Shown one piece after another: positions 49,227-59,590 of a DNA stretch of 64,000 nucleotides. Position 1 is the first letter of the stretch, and each line of letters starts with the position of its first letter. The DNA comes from an uncultured Bacteroidales bacterium (GTDB taxonomy: Bacteria > Bacteroidota > Bacteroidia > Bacteroidales > Muribaculaceae): NCBI GenBank assembly GCA_947176235.1, contig CAMWPM010000005.1, positions 20,312 to 84,311 on the forward strand, in the 5' to 3' direction. The notes under the pieces were generated by a model. It did not search any database and was not told the DNA's origin. It saw only the letters and a list, made by a program, of their open reading frames with translations. The position numbers and the translations under genes are program-made.

Positions 49227-50369
49227 ATGACAATAAAAGGACTTAGGAGAGCAGTTGCGGTGGTGGCGTGGATGATGCTGACACTCAACGCCTTCGGGCA
49301 GCTTCCTGCCTACGTGATGGCACCTGCGGATGCCACTCCAAAGCCGGGGTTCGGTTCGCTGTCGCGCTACACAGTGACGTCGGAGTCGCTTGGAGCCGAC
49401 ATTGTTGTAGACGTATGGCTACCGGAAGGCTATGGAAGCAGCGAAGCTGTGCGCTATCCGGTGATCTATGCCCAGGACGGTCAGAATCTTTTTGATCCGG
49501 ACTACACGTTTGCGGGGGTGGCATGGGAGCTGGACCAGACATGCGATCGTTTGTATGCCAGTGGTGATATTGACATTCAGCCTATTATCGTTGGAATTAA
49601 TAATCGTGGTTCGGAAGGTCTGCGACCGTCAGATTATTTCCCGGAGAAGTCGTTGGAGTACATTCCTGAATCAGAAATGCCGTATACTCATATTTACACG
49701 ACGTGTGGAGGCGCCTTTCTCGGCGATGAGTATGCGCGGTTTGTGGCTGAGGAGCTTAAGCCGATGATCGATGCTCTCTACCGCACGAACCCCGCTCCCT
49801 CCCGTACCTTCGCGATGGGGTCGAGTATGGGTGCTCTCGCGTCGCTTTACCTCATGTGTGAGTATCCCGAGACGTTTGGGGGCGCAGCATGTTTATCCAC
49901 ACACTGGATAGGGTCGCTCGATCTCAACCCTGACTATTCGATGAATGATGATGAGGTCTGCGCCACGGCTATTCTTGATTATCTGCGTGATGCCTTGCCT
50001 TCGGCCGGGAGCCATCGCCTCTATTTGGATCAGGGCACCACGGGATGGGACGCTTCCTATCTCGTCTACGAGGCAGAAGCGCGCAGGATAGCCCGTGCGC
50101 ATGGCTACTCGGAATCAGAAGGCTCTCTGCTGATTTATGATGCCAAAGGAGCAGGACACAATGAATGGTTTTGGCAGCAACGTGTCGACCGCCCCTTGCG
50201 ATTCCTGCTCTCCTTCCGCAACTCAGCTCTAAGCGATGTGATTTTTGATAATGCCGCCGATTGCCGTCGCGTCTATGACTTGAATGGGAATGTGTTTTCT
50301 CTCGACGCTATGGTATCTCTTCCTTCGGGCATCTACATCGTTAATGGCAGGAAAGTTTGGCACCGGTGA
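49227..50369 (+). CDS. Secreted alpha/beta-hydrolase, esterase D/feruloyl-esterase-like
   Basis: VWLPEGYGSSEAVRYPVIYAQDGQNLFDPDYTFAGVAWELD and nucleophile elbow FAMGSSMGALASLYLMCEYPETFGGAACLS, C-terminal H in GAGHNEWFW. Confidence 0.88.
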   Translation: MTIKGLRRAVAVVAWMMLTLNAFGQLPAYVMAPADATPKPGFGSLSRYTVTSESLGADIVVDVWLPEGYGSSEAVRYPVIYAQDGQNLFDPDYTFAGVAWELDQTCDRLYASGDIDIQPIIVGINNRGSEGLRPSDYFPEKSLEYIPESEMPYTHIYTTCGGAFLGDEYARFVAEELKPMIDALYRTNPAPSRTFAMGSSMGALASLYLMCEYPETFGGAACLSTHWIGSLDLNPDYSMNDDEVCATAILDYLRDALPSAGSHRLYLDQGTTGWDASYLVYEAEARRIARAHGYSESEGSLLIYDAKGAGHNEWFWQQRVDRPLRFLLSFRNSALSDVIFDNAADCRRVYDLNGNVFSLDAMVSLPSGIYIVNGRKVWHR

Positions 50370-50449
50370 CAGGAATGATGGTCGGTCATGAGTAATTGGC
50401 AGGGGCGTCCTGCCAGGGAGATTGGCGAGTGAGTGCCTTATATACAAAA

Positions 50450-50481
50450 ATTCCGGCCTGACATCGCGTCAAAGCCGGAAT
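50450..50481. terminator. Hairpin between esterase and capsule operon (possible terminator)
   Basis: ATTCCGGC (50450-50457) / GCCGGAAT (50474-50481) with nested TGAC/GTCA. Confidence 0.4.
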
Positions 50482-50537
50482 CAAAATATAAAGGAATCGT
50501 ATGTGAATTTGACCAGAAGTATGTTACCTCTGATTTT

Positions 50538-50777
50538 TTATTTGCGTGCGATGTGACGTCGATCGTAGTAGATGTGGTCGCCATCGGAGTCGAGGAGGTC
50601 GTTGTTGGCTTCGTCAATACGTCGCCAGTTGGATACTATAAGCACGTAATTTCTGGGTGAAATGTAAATAATACGACTGCTCAAAACAAATAGAGATTTC
50701 TTAACCATTTCAAGCAAGAAGCTCTCCTCTATGAAAAATAGAACTAATATGATCTTGTTGTGATAATTAATACGCAC
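50538..50777 (-). CDS. Small hypothetical ORF at the distal end of the capsule operon (may be spurious or chimeric)
   Basis: 79-aa ORF with GTG start 3 nt after the GT stop codon; composition changes abruptly within it. Confidence 0.25.
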   Translation of the reverse strand: MRINYHNKIILVLFFIEESFLLEMVKKSLFVLSSRIIYISPRNYVLIVSNWRRIDEANNDLLDSDGDHIYYDRRHIARK

Positions 50778-50780
50778 AGA

Positions 50781-52025
50781 TTATTGTCCTGATTTTGAGG
50801 TCCTGATCGCTTTTATACCTGTTGGATTAATAATTTCTTCAAGGTTGTCAATACATTTTCTGAAATCAAAATGTTCTTGACAATATTTCTTGCCATTTTC
50901 ACCCTTTCGAAATAATATCGTTTGTTCAGTTTTTGAGAGCTGTAATAATAATTTGGCGAGTGCGTCTGAATTCTCGGCGGGTACGCTCCATCCACAATCA
51001 GCCTCTTTTATCAAGTCAGCTCCTTCTCCATTAATCATTGCTACGATTGCTTTGCCTGACGCCATATATGCTTGTAGTTTTGCAGGCACAGTTAGCGCAA
51101 AAATTGGAGAATTTTTTAATGATAGAAACAGAACATCTGCATGTTCATAGAAGTAATGCATCACTTCCCGAGGGAACGCGCCTGGTAGATAGACATTTGA
51201 TAGTCTATTTTTATTAACAAATTCTTTGGCAAAATCTCGTTTCCGCCCATTACCAATTAAAATAATATTCACCTTTGCATTTATCAGAATTTTCGCGGCT
51301 TCCAATATATGTTCGATATCTTGAGCTTCTCCAATATTACCTGTAAATACTACATTAAAACCTTCGGGGAAATTAAACTCATAGTTAAATTCCTTGTTTT
51401 CGATATTATCAATCCAATTCGGGAAATACTTAATTTTTTTTTGAAAATCTCCCATTTTGGTAATTGATGAAACAAAGCCTTTTGAACTAATAAGTATAGA
51501 ATCTGAATTATTGTAAATCCAACGAGTAAGTTTATTAAAACATCCTAATATGAGTCTATTGTTGATGCCTCCGGCTGCTGACAAACTTTCAGGCCATAAA
51601 TCTAGTACCCAAAAATGAGACTGGACTTTATTTAATTTTTTTATGATGACAGCGGGAATACCAACCATCACTGGCGAAGTTTCGTGAACCAAAACTACAT
51701 CATATTTCTTTGTGAGTCCAAGCCATAATGCTTTAATACATGAGAATATAGTGTACGTTAAATAATTAAGTCCCAGCCATTTTGCAGAACCACTGCGGCG
51801 AGGCGAAACTAAAGTTCTGATAACTTTTACTCCATTAACGATTTCTCTGCGACGTTTAAAGAGTCCATAGCCATCATAAAATTTTCCATGCGGATAATCT
51901 GGTATTGGTGTTAATACAGTCACGTCATGGCCTCTTCGACCAAGTTCAAAAGCCATATCGTTTGCCTTAAAAGATTCAGGGAAAAAGTGTGTAGTTACAA
52001 GCAATATTCTCATCACTTTCTCCAA
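50781..52025 (-). CDS. Glycosyltransferase family 4, WbuB-like
   Basis: MRILLVTTHFFPESFKANDMAFELGRRGHDVTVLTPIPDYPHGKFY ... WVLDLWPESL. Confidence 0.9.
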   Translation of the reverse strand: MEKVMRILLVTTHFFPESFKANDMAFELGRRGHDVTVLTPIPDYPHGKFYDGYGLFKRRREIVNGVKVIRTLVSPRRSGSAKWLGLNYLTYTIFSCIKALWLGLTKKYDVVLVHETSPVMVGIPAVIIKKLNKVQSHFWVLDLWPESLSAAGGINNRLILGCFNKLTRWIYNNSDSILISSKGFVSSITKMGDFQKKIKYFPNWIDNIENKEFNYEFNFPEGFNVVFTGNIGEAQDIEHILEAAKILINAKVNIILIGNGRKRDFAKEFVNKNRLSNVYLPGAFPREVMHYFYEHADVLFLSLKNSPIFALTVPAKLQAYMASGKAIVAMINGEGADLIKEADCGWSVPAENSDALAKLLLQLSKTEQTILFRKGENGKKYCQEHFDFRKCIDNLEEIINPTGIKAIRTSKSGQ

Positions 52026-53188
52026 ACCATTTTGTTGACAACGGTGACGTAGGACTGTATGATTTTGACGACGATGTTACTCACGTTTTCACCAATGTAG
52101 ACGTCTACAGGTGTGCCGTTGTCGTGGTTGTCATTCATGGCTATGGCGGTTTCTACGGCTTGAAGGAGGGATTTTTCGTCTATTCCGGCAAGGATAAAGC
52201 CTGCATTATCAAGCGATTCGGGACGTTCAGTCGAGGTGCGGATACATACAGCCGGGAAGGGATGACCCACTGACGTGAAGAAACTTGATTCCTCGGGTAA
52301 AGTACCGGAATCGGAAATGACTGCCGCTGCATTCATCTGAAGACAGTTATAATCGTGGAAGCCGAGGGGCTCATGCTGGATAACTCTTTTGTCAAGTTTG
52401 AATCCGGATTGTTCAAGACGTTTGCGGCTGCGAGGATGGCAGCTGTAGAGGATAGGCATATCGTATTTCACTGCAATAGCGTTAATTGCATTGAAAAGGC
52501 TGAGGAAGTTCTTCTCTGTGTCGATGTTTTCTTCGCGGTGAGCAGAGAGAAGAATGTATTTACTCTTTTCAAGGCCAAGACGTTGGTGGATATCGCTGGC
52601 CTCGATGTCCTTGAGGTTTGCATGAAGAACCTCAGCCATCGGTGAACCGGTGACATATGTTCGTTCTTTCGGAAGTCCGTTATCCGCCAAATAACGACGA
52701 GCATGTTCCGAGTAACATAGGTTCACGTCGGAAATTATATCAACGATTCGGCGGTTTGTTTCTTCAGGCAAACACTCGTCTTTGCAACGGTTTCCTGCCT
52801 CCATATGGAAAATGGGGATATGAAGTCGTTTTGCTGGAATAGCCGACAGGCAAGAGTTAGTATCGCCAAGAATTAGCAATGCATCTGGTTTGATAGCTGC
52901 CATCAATTTATATGAACAATTGATGATATTGCCAATGGTTGCGCCAAGATCATCTCCAACAGCATCCATATACACTTCCGGGTCTGCGAGCTTCAGGTCT
53001 TTAAAGAATACGCCGTTGAGGTTATAGTCGTAGTTCTGGCCGGTATGGGCAAGGATTACATCAAAATATTTACGGCATTTGTTTATTGTTGCTGCCAGAC
53101 GGATTATCTCCGGCCTTGTACCAACGATTATAAGCAACTTTAGCTTACCGTTGTCTGCAAATTTTATATCAGAATAATCAGTTTTCAT
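52013..53188 (-). CDS. UDP-N-acetylglucosamine 2-epimerase family (WecB/FnlC-like)
   Basis: LLIIVGTRPEIIRLAATINKC, ILGDTNSCLSAIPAKRLHIPIFHMEAGNRCKDECLPEETNRRIVDIISD. Confidence 0.94.
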   Translation of the reverse strand: MKTDYSDIKFADNGKLKLLIIVGTRPEIIRLAATINKCRKYFDVILAHTGQNYDYNLNGVFFKDLKLADPEVYMDAVGDDLGATIGNIINCSYKLMAAIKPDALLILGDTNSCLSAIPAKRLHIPIFHMEAGNRCKDECLPEETNRRIVDIISDVNLCYSEHARRYLADNGLPKERTYVTGSPMAEVLHANLKDIEASDIHQRLGLEKSKYILLSAHREENIDTEKNFLSLFNAINAIAVKYDMPILYSCHPRSRKRLEQSGFKLDKRVIQHEPLGFHDYNCLQMNAAAVISDSGTLPEESSFFTSVGHPFPAVCIRTSTERPESLDNAGFILAGIDEKSLLQAVETAIAMNDNHDNGTPVDVYIGENVSNIVVKIIQSYVTVVNKMVWRK

Positions 53189-54390
53189 TTCTTTTCTACC
53201 GGGTCAAAATATGTGTCGGGATGATTGGGATCGAAGATTTCGTTGCAGTGCATCACTGTAACGAGGTCTTCAGTGTCAGAAAGATTTATGATATTGTGGG
53301 TATAACCAGGAAGCATAATTACAGACTGGATTTTGTCTCCGGAAACCTCAAAGTTGAGTACCTCATCTGTTCCTTCCTTGCGCATCTGGATAAGTCCGTG
53401 ACCTTTCACTACAATGAACTGTTCCCATTTTGTGTTGTGCCAGTGTTGACCTTTAGTTATTCCTGGCTTTGAGATGTTTATACTAACCTGTCCACAATTG
53501 GGCGTATGGACAAGTTCAGTAAAACTACCCCGGTCATCACAATTCATCTTCAGGTCAAATATTGCTTTCTCCTTTGGCAAATATGAAAGATAAGTCGAGT
53601 AGAGGCGCTTCGCAAAACTATCAGCCGGTATCGCTGGTATCATCAGCGTCTTCGGCATTTCTGCAAACTGATACAAGAGATCAACAATCTCTCCAAGAGT
53701 TATATGGAATGTCGTTGGAACAACGCAGTAACGGCCGTCTTCTTTCAATACAGTTTCTACCCCCTCAAACTCGCAGTGATGCTCATTGCCTTGCAGAGCA
53801 AGAATCATTTCCTCTACAAGGTCATCTATGTAAAGAAGTTCGAGCTCGACTGTGGGGTCATTGACCTGAATCGGAAGGTCATTGGCGATGTTGTTACAGA
53901 AGGTTGCGACAGCTGAGTTGTAATTTGGTCGGCACCATTTACCGAAAAGATTTGGGAAGCGATAAACGAGCACCCTCGCTCCCGTTTCTTTTGCGTAGTC
54001 GAAGAATAGTTCCTCCCCGGCTTTCTTGCTCTCGCCGTAAGGATGTCCGGCATAACGACCTATAAGAGTTGCCTGAATTGAGCTTGACAACATCACCGGA
54101 CACTTGTTATTGTGCTTCTTCAGTGTTTCGAGCAATGTAGACGCAAATCCGAAATTCCCTTTTTTGAAATCCTCAGGATTTTCAGGGCGATTGACTCCGG
54201 CAAGGTTAAAGACGAAGTTGGCTTCGTTGCAATAGCGGTCGAGTTCTTCCGGTGTCGATTCGATGTCGTATTCTAAAACCTCGTCAATTTTGACAGGATA
54301 ATTTCGCGCCTTCCCCTCTTTTATATTTTTGAGCTGAGCACAAAGATTCTTACCAACAAAACCTTTTGCCCCAGTTACTAATATTTTCAT
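53185..54390 (-). CDS. NAD-dependent epimerase/reductase with C-terminal cupin (FnlB/WbjC-like)
   Basis: MKILVTGAKGFVGKNLCAQL, SDR-type YxxxK (YGESKKAGE), C-terminal KPGITKGQHWHNTKWEQFIVVKGHGLIQMR. Confidence 0.9.
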   Translation of the reverse strand: MKILVTGAKGFVGKNLCAQLKNIKEGKARNYPVKIDEVLEYDIESTPEELDRYCNEANFVFNLAGVNRPENPEDFKKGNFGFASTLLETLKKHNNKCPVMLSSSIQATLIGRYAGHPYGESKKAGEELFFDYAKETGARVLVYRFPNLFGKWCRPNYNSAVATFCNNIANDLPIQVNDPTVELELLYIDDLVEEMILALQGNEHHCEFEGVETVLKEDGRYCVVPTTFHITLGEIVDLLYQFAEMPKTLMIPAIPADSFAKRLYSTYLSYLPKEKAIFDLKMNCDDRGSFTELVHTPNCGQVSINISKPGITKGQHWHNTKWEQFIVVKGHGLIQMRKEGTDEVLNFEVSGDKIQSVIMLPGYTHNIINLSDTEDLVTVMHCNEIFDPNHPDTYFDPVEKK

Positions 54391-54837
54391 TCAAATAACG
54401 ATATTGTTCCAGTCAACCCATAAATTATTATTATAGCGCCAACTATCATTTTTTGCCTCTTTTATGGTTTTATCAGATAGAACTAGCATGATTGATCCAG
54501 GAGAATGTGCTTTTAGACAATTTGCATATCCTGCTGGTACACATACTAACTGACTCTTTTCATCAGATAGATGGAAAATTTCTGGAATTAAGTCTTTTGA
54601 AGGACTGTCCCAATCGTCGATCCTTACTAAGGCAACTGTAAAACTACCTTTTAGACAGTAGAACCATTTTCTTTCATTTTTATGAGCATGCCATCCTCTA
54701 ATAATCGACGCATCTGGATGGTGAATAATGTAAGCACGTCTTATGCCATCGAAATAAAACGTGTTTAATGAACTTATTTGACCGCGGTAATCTCTGAAGA
54801 TCTCGCCTTCGATAACATTTATTTCATCCATTATCAC
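54391..54837 (-). CDS. WxcM-like / RmlC-like cupin sugar isomerase/epimerase
   Basis: EGEIFRDYRGQISSLNTFYFDGIRRAYIIHHPDASIIRGWHAHKNERKWFYCLKGSF. Confidence 0.8.
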   Translation of the reverse strand: MIMDEINVIEGEIFRDYRGQISSLNTFYFDGIRRAYIIHHPDASIIRGWHAHKNERKWFYCLKGSFTVALVRIDDWDSPSKDLIPEIFHLSDEKSQLVCVPAGYANCLKAHSPGSIMLVLSDKTIKEAKNDSWRYNNNLWVDWNNIVI

Positions 54838-55907
54838 TCACTTCTAATTTCACGTTTAGTATCGGCTTCAATCATTCCAAGGTCAGCCTTTATAAAACGT
54901 AGACGCATCAGTTGTTCTTTCATCCCTTCGACATTTAGACGTCGGGTATTATGACTGTGATAATCCTCGATCTTACTGACCTTCTCGTTTCCTTCCGAGA
55001 AAAATTTGTCGTAATTAAGGTCGCGTGTATCACATGGGATACGATAATAATTACCCATATCAACTGCCTTTGCCATCTCTTCACGGGTTACAAGAGTTTC
55101 ATAAAGCTTTTCCCCATGACGAGTGCCGATAACCTTTACTTCAGTTTCACCATATTTCGGATCAACCTTTGAATAAATCTGCTTCAATGCTTCTGCAAGA
55201 GTAGACAGCGTTGCTGCCGGAGCTTTCTGAACAAAAAGGTCACCATTATGGCCATGAGTGAAGGCGTAGATCACGAGGTCAACAGCATCATCGAGCGTCA
55301 TCATAAAGCGTGTCATCTCCGGGTCCGTGATTGTAATAGGTTTTCCATTCATCATCTGCTCGACCCAAAGAGGAATTACAGAACCACGACTTGCCATTAC
55401 GTTGCCGTAGCGGGTGCAACAGATAGTGGTAGGTGCTCCTTCTCCGAGTTCACGACCCTTTGCGATAGCGACCTTCTCCATCAGGGCCTTCGAAATACCC
55501 ATTGCATTTATGGGATATGCGGCTTTATCAGTAGAAAGCACAACCACATTCTTGACACCGTGCTCGATAGCAGAGAGTAGTACATTGTTGGTACCCTCGA
55601 CGTTGGTACGTGTCGCCTCCATCGGGAAAAACTCACAGCTTGGAACCTGTTTAAGAGCCGCCGCAGAGAATACATAGTCAACACCACGCATCGCAATATC
55701 AACCGATTCCTTATTGCGGACATCCCCAATGAAATACTTAACCTTAGGATTCTGAAGCCTATGCCTCATGTCATCCTGCTTCTTCTCATCGCGGCTGAGA
55801 ATACGTATTTCCTTGATTTCCGAGTCAAGGAAACGACGCAGAACCGCATTACCAAACGATCCTGTACCTCCAGTTATCAGGAGGGTCTTGTCTTTAAAAA
55901 TTGACAT
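54834..55907 (-). CDS. UDP-N-acetylglucosamine 4,6-dehydratase (FnlA/WbjB/CapE-like)
   Basis: LLITGGTGSFGNAVLRRFLDSEIKEIRILSRDEKKQDDMRH, SDR NAD site; ATG at 55907 favoured over upstream alternative at 55931. Confidence 0.92.
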   Translation of the reverse strand: MSIFKDKTLLITGGTGSFGNAVLRRFLDSEIKEIRILSRDEKKQDDMRHRLQNPKVKYFIGDVRNKESVDIAMRGVDYVFSAAALKQVPSCEFFPMEATRTNVEGTNNVLLSAIEHGVKNVVVLSTDKAAYPINAMGISKALMEKVAIAKGRELGEGAPTTICCTRYGNVMASRGSVIPLWVEQMMNGKPITITDPEMTRFMMTLDDAVDLVIYAFTHGHNGDLFVQKAPAATLSTLAEALKQIYSKVDPKYGETEVKVIGTRHGEKLYETLVTREEMAKAVDMGNYYRIPCDTRDLNYDKFFSEGNEKVSKIEDYHSHNTRRLNVEGMKEQLMRLRFIKADLGMIEADTKREIRSE

Positions 55908-55920
55908 ATATATAGATTTA

Positions 55921-57042
55921 TCAAATATCATTCAAGATTGACACATATTTCCCGGAAGTCTTGGAGGCATTAAATCGGTCTGTATCATACTGAGGTTTAG
56001 AGTCCATTTTCTTCTCGCATGATAAAAATATCGAAGTCAGTTCATCTGGATCCCTTGAGTCGAAATAAATTGCCATGTTTGAAGAAACCTCTTTAAAAAC
56101 AGCTGGCTCCTTTGGTAAAACTAAAATCAGTCCAAAAAACATAGCTTCAACGATCGGCATTCCTAAACCTTCAAAAAAGGAAGCAGAGACATAGACTGAA
56201 CTCTTGCCGTATTCCATAGCCAGCTCACTATTTGAGATTCCAGACTTGCATTCGATGCTTCCTGGGAACTCCTGAATTACCCTGTCAAACAAGTATTGCT
56301 CTTCGGATCCTACTCGCAAACCACCGATCATTACAAGGTTCATCCTACCTCCCCTAATCTTATATTGATAGAACCCCCTTAGTATAGTGATAGTATTTTT
56401 ATGGAAGTCTTTTGATGCGACTGATATTATGTTATTCTCTTTTTTTAGTTTAAACTCGATGTCACCGAATTTTTCAAAATTAAAATAGTTATAAACAGTT
56501 TCTATTTTTTCTTGAGAGTACGGAAAGCTGTCTATCACTTGGTCTTTCGTAAAATCCGATATTGCGATAATCTTATCAGCCATTCTAATTGATCTGGGAA
56601 TCATCAGTCTGCGCTGGTATCTGATTTTCTTTGATTTCAACCAGTCACTATGGAGATACAAGAGGTCATGGATGACCAACAGATGTTTGCTTCGTTTAAA
56701 AAAAGTGGAGTAATTAGCTGTTGACAGGATAACGTCATTCCTACGTACTGGAATAAAAAAATTCCATAGACCTTGCACCCACATACGCTTGAGGATATTC
56801 GAGAAAGAAAATGTGAGAATTTCCATTTTGTCTGAAAATCTAACGAAATCCTCTTTTTGAGACTTTTCGCAGACTATGATAATTTTTTCAAACTTAATCT
56901 CGTCTCTTTTTTCCAAGAAGTAGTTCAATAGGTTAAAGAGATATTCATTATACCCATAAGCCTTCTTTTTTTGATAAGTCAAAGCATCTATATATAAATT
57001 TCTTCCTTTTGATTTCATATTCTCGAGGGAGGTTAGTGACAT
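55921..57042 (-). CDS. Glycosyltransferase (GT4-like)
   Basis: C-terminal VYVSASFFEGLGMPIVEAMFFGLILVLPKEPAVFKEVSSNMAIYFDS. Confidence 0.85.
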   Translation of the reverse strand: MSLTSLENMKSKGRNLYIDALTYQKKKAYGYNEYLFNLLNYFLEKRDEIKFEKIIIVCEKSQKEDFVRFSDKMEILTFSFSNILKRMWVQGLWNFFIPVRRNDVILSTANYSTFFKRSKHLLVIHDLLYLHSDWLKSKKIRYQRRLMIPRSIRMADKIIAISDFTKDQVIDSFPYSQEKIETVYNYFNFEKFGDIEFKLKKENNIISVASKDFHKNTITILRGFYQYKIRGGRMNLVMIGGLRVGSEEQYLFDRVIQEFPGSIECKSGISNSELAMEYGKSSVYVSASFFEGLGMPIVEAMFFGLILVLPKEPAVFKEVSSNMAIYFDSRDPDELTSIFLSCEKKMDSKPQYDTDRFNASKTSGKYVSILNDI

Positions 57043-57053
57043 CTTACCGTGTT

Positions 57054-58205
57054 CTATTGGAGATTAGAATTAGTTAATTCAACTGCTAAAGAATTGAAAA
57101 GAGCGGTCCATTTCTCCATGACTGAATCCATATCAAAATTTTTGGCATCCTCAAACGCGTTTGCCCCCATGTTTTCCCTCAAATCAGCATTATTTATTAT
57201 GCTTTTTATGGCATTGGCCATATCGGTTATGTTTCCTTCTTCAACCAAAAGCCCGTTTACACCATCTTTGATAAGGTCTTTTGGACCGCATTGACAATCA
57301 AACGAGATTATTGGTAATCCAACGCTCATTCCTTCGAGGATCACCATCGGTAATCCTTCGTAACGAGACGATAGAATTAGTCCCGAATTTCTATAATATT
57401 CCTTAATTATTTCATTTGTTGGATTATGAATCTGTATTTGTTTTGAAAGATCTAATTCTGATATTTGTCTTATCAATTTATCCTTAAGTTCTCCTCCTCC
57501 AAATATGTTGAGCCTCCAATCAGGATAATTCATAGCAACTATACTCCAAGCGCGTATCAGTCTATCATATCCTTTCTGATAACTAAGTCGCCCTACAGCA
57601 ATCATTGATTTCGCTCTAAGTGGTGCAGGACTCATCGCTCTCGAGTCAATAAAGTTTGGTATAACCTCGATATTGGTGATCCCACTCCAGTTTTGCTTGT
57701 CTTCGTTAGTTAGACAAACAAATCGATTGTATTTTTTTAGGATTTTAAAGTCTGTATAAGTTAAATATTTATCAATTAACTTCCATATACCAGTACGGTT
57801 TAATTGTAGTCTATACCATCGTGAAAAATGTATTTCTGCTATCTTTATACTTCCATCTTTGATTGAAGGCAAAAATCCAACTTCATTGCCAAAAGTTGAG
57901 ATCACGATATTTGGCTTAATCGACAAGAGCAAATCCGTAAGTTTTGTCTTATGTTTTTTTTGAAGTCGATAACGTGAAACACCTTTTTTTATAACCTTGA
58001 AAGAATTTGTTTTTGAATATAATATGTTCAAATCTATTCTTTTAACATTTTTGTGCAGAGGGAAAAAGTCAAGACGACCATCCTGCTCAGTGGTAACTAT
58101 AGTAACATCATATCCTTGCAATGCCAACCAATTTGCTTTATTAATTACAATCCTCTCCATTCCACCGGAGTTATAAGTACCGGCAAGGCAATAAACGATT
58201 TTCAT
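57054..58205 (-). CDS. Glycosyltransferase family 4
   Basis: CLAGTYNSGGMERIVINKANWLALQGYDVTIVTTEQDG ... AVGRLSYQKGYDRLIRAWSIV ... SSRYEGLPMVILEGMSVGLPIISFDCQCGPKDLI. Confidence 0.92.
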   Translation of the reverse strand: MKIVYCLAGTYNSGGMERIVINKANWLALQGYDVTIVTTEQDGRLDFFPLHKNVKRIDLNILYSKTNSFKVIKKGVSRYRLQKKHKTKLTDLLLSIKPNIVISTFGNEVGFLPSIKDGSIKIAEIHFSRWYRLQLNRTGIWKLIDKYLTYTDFKILKKYNRFVCLTNEDKQNWSGITNIEVIPNFIDSRAMSPAPLRAKSMIAVGRLSYQKGYDRLIRAWSIVAMNYPDWRLNIFGGGELKDKLIRQISELDLSKQIQIHNPTNEIIKEYYRNSGLILSSRYEGLPMVILEGMSVGLPIISFDCQCGPKDLIKDGVNGLLVEEGNITDMANAIKSIINNADLRENMGANAFEDAKNFDMDSVMEKWTALFNSLAVELTNSNLQ

Positions 58206-59578
58206 TGGATATCAACTTTATGTCGAAATAAGGAATCCCTTTTATGGTGCTTAACTATATATAAAAGGAAACAGCACCAAACAACAGTTTTTGCAGGGTA
58301 AAAAAATTCGGCTCTTGCTAAATACACAGACATTCCTGTTAAAACCCCATATATTAAAAGATAGTATATATTATTTTTTGCATATATCAATAATTTCCGC
58401 ACAACTCTTCCAAGTGTTCCCATAAATAAAATAACTCCGATGCTACCAAAAGCAAGATATATATCTGCAATAATTGTAGTGCCAGTACCGGTTCCGTCTG
58501 TTGTACCTAGTGTTGACTGTGTTATTATCATAGCAGAATTGGCTGTATCCGGGTCAATCCCAGTTACCCCAAAAAAAAGACCTTGAAAAAAAGGAATTAT
58601 GCCGAGTATATAAGAAAGCATCGAACGTCCGTAAGAAAGTCCAGACGTATCCACTATTGTCATGCTTTCATAGGTGTTGTGGTTATTTATGATAAGATCC
58701 ATTGCAATTTCAGCAAGTGACCCGAAAGAGAAGACTCCACCCGATCGATAGATCATAATTGAGAACATCCCAACCATTCCAATTGCGCATAAAACAATAA
58801 CCTTTCGAAAAGAAAACGGTTTATATAAGTATGAGTATAACCCAAAAGTTAGTAGTATGATGTTTAAAACTTTACCTCGACTTCCGGCGCAGATTAAAAA
58901 AAATATATAAATAATAATATAAGCAATCTGAATTACTGGGAAGCAATTCATTTGCAATTTTTTTTTTGAAATTCGGTAGGAATTCATAAACCAAATGGTT
59001 ATCATACAAAAAATACATACATAAACAATGATGGAAAAATAGGTATACAAGCCGCCTTCATCACGTTCTCCACTTGAATATGTATTTTTTAATGCTGAAT
59101 AGCCTCCTAATAGAATATATATAATAAATGAAATGACACTAGTAATGAATAATCCATTTGTCTTTATGTTTTTGGAGTATTCATTCAATTTTACAATCTT
59201 TATGTTTCCATGATAAGTAATGCTCCCATACATATAAGCAATTATACCGACTAAACTTAGGGCAGATGCTTTTGAAATAATTGCTTCATCCGTATGGTAC
59301 TGAAACATCCAGAATATTTCTGGGTTAACTGGATATATAAAGGTTGGATAAAAGAAGCTTACAAAAAAATATGATATAAGGAATAACGTATCGAAATCAA
59401 AATAATTCGTTTTTGGTTCTTCCTTATAATAAAGGAAAATAACAGCAAAATATGAAATGGTACATATTATATTAAAATACAGTTGATAATATGTAGGTGC
59501 GAATATGAAAAGACATAAACCATACAACAACAGTAAACTCCAGATAATCTTTTTCGAGTGTTTTATTCTTTTTTGCAC
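58202..59578 (-). CDS. O-antigen/capsule polymerase (Wzy-like) integral membrane protein
   Basis: 458-aa, ~10+ TM, position within capsule operon; low-complexity AT-rich coding. Confidence 0.75.
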   Translation of the reverse strand: MQKRIKHSKKIIWSLLLLYGLCLFIFAPTYYQLYFNIICTISYFAVIFLYYKEEPKTNYFDFDTLFLISYFFVSFFYPTFIYPVNPEIFWMFQYHTDEAIISKASALSLVGIIAYMYGSITYHGNIKIVKLNEYSKNIKTNGLFITSVISFIIYILLGGYSALKNTYSSGERDEGGLYTYFSIIVYVCIFCMITIWFMNSYRISKKKLQMNCFPVIQIAYIIIYIFFLICAGSRGKVLNIILLTFGLYSYLYKPFSFRKVIVLCAIGMVGMFSIMIYRSGGVFSFGSLAEIAMDLIINNHNTYESMTIVDTSGLSYGRSMLSYILGIIPFFQGLFFGVTGIDPDTANSAMIITQSTLGTTDGTGTGTTIIADIYLAFGSIGVILFMGTLGRVVRKLLIYAKNNIYYLLIYGVLTGMSVYLARAEFFYPAKTVVWCCFLLYIVKHHKRDSLFRHKVDIQ

Positions 59579-59590
59579 TGTAACTCAAAA

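Noticed and set aside
50433-50660. 75-aa plus ORF between esterase and capsule operon
   Set aside because: No promoter/RBS; overlaps a hairpin and the opposite-strand small ORF; Val/Ile-rich translation looks like a shadow.
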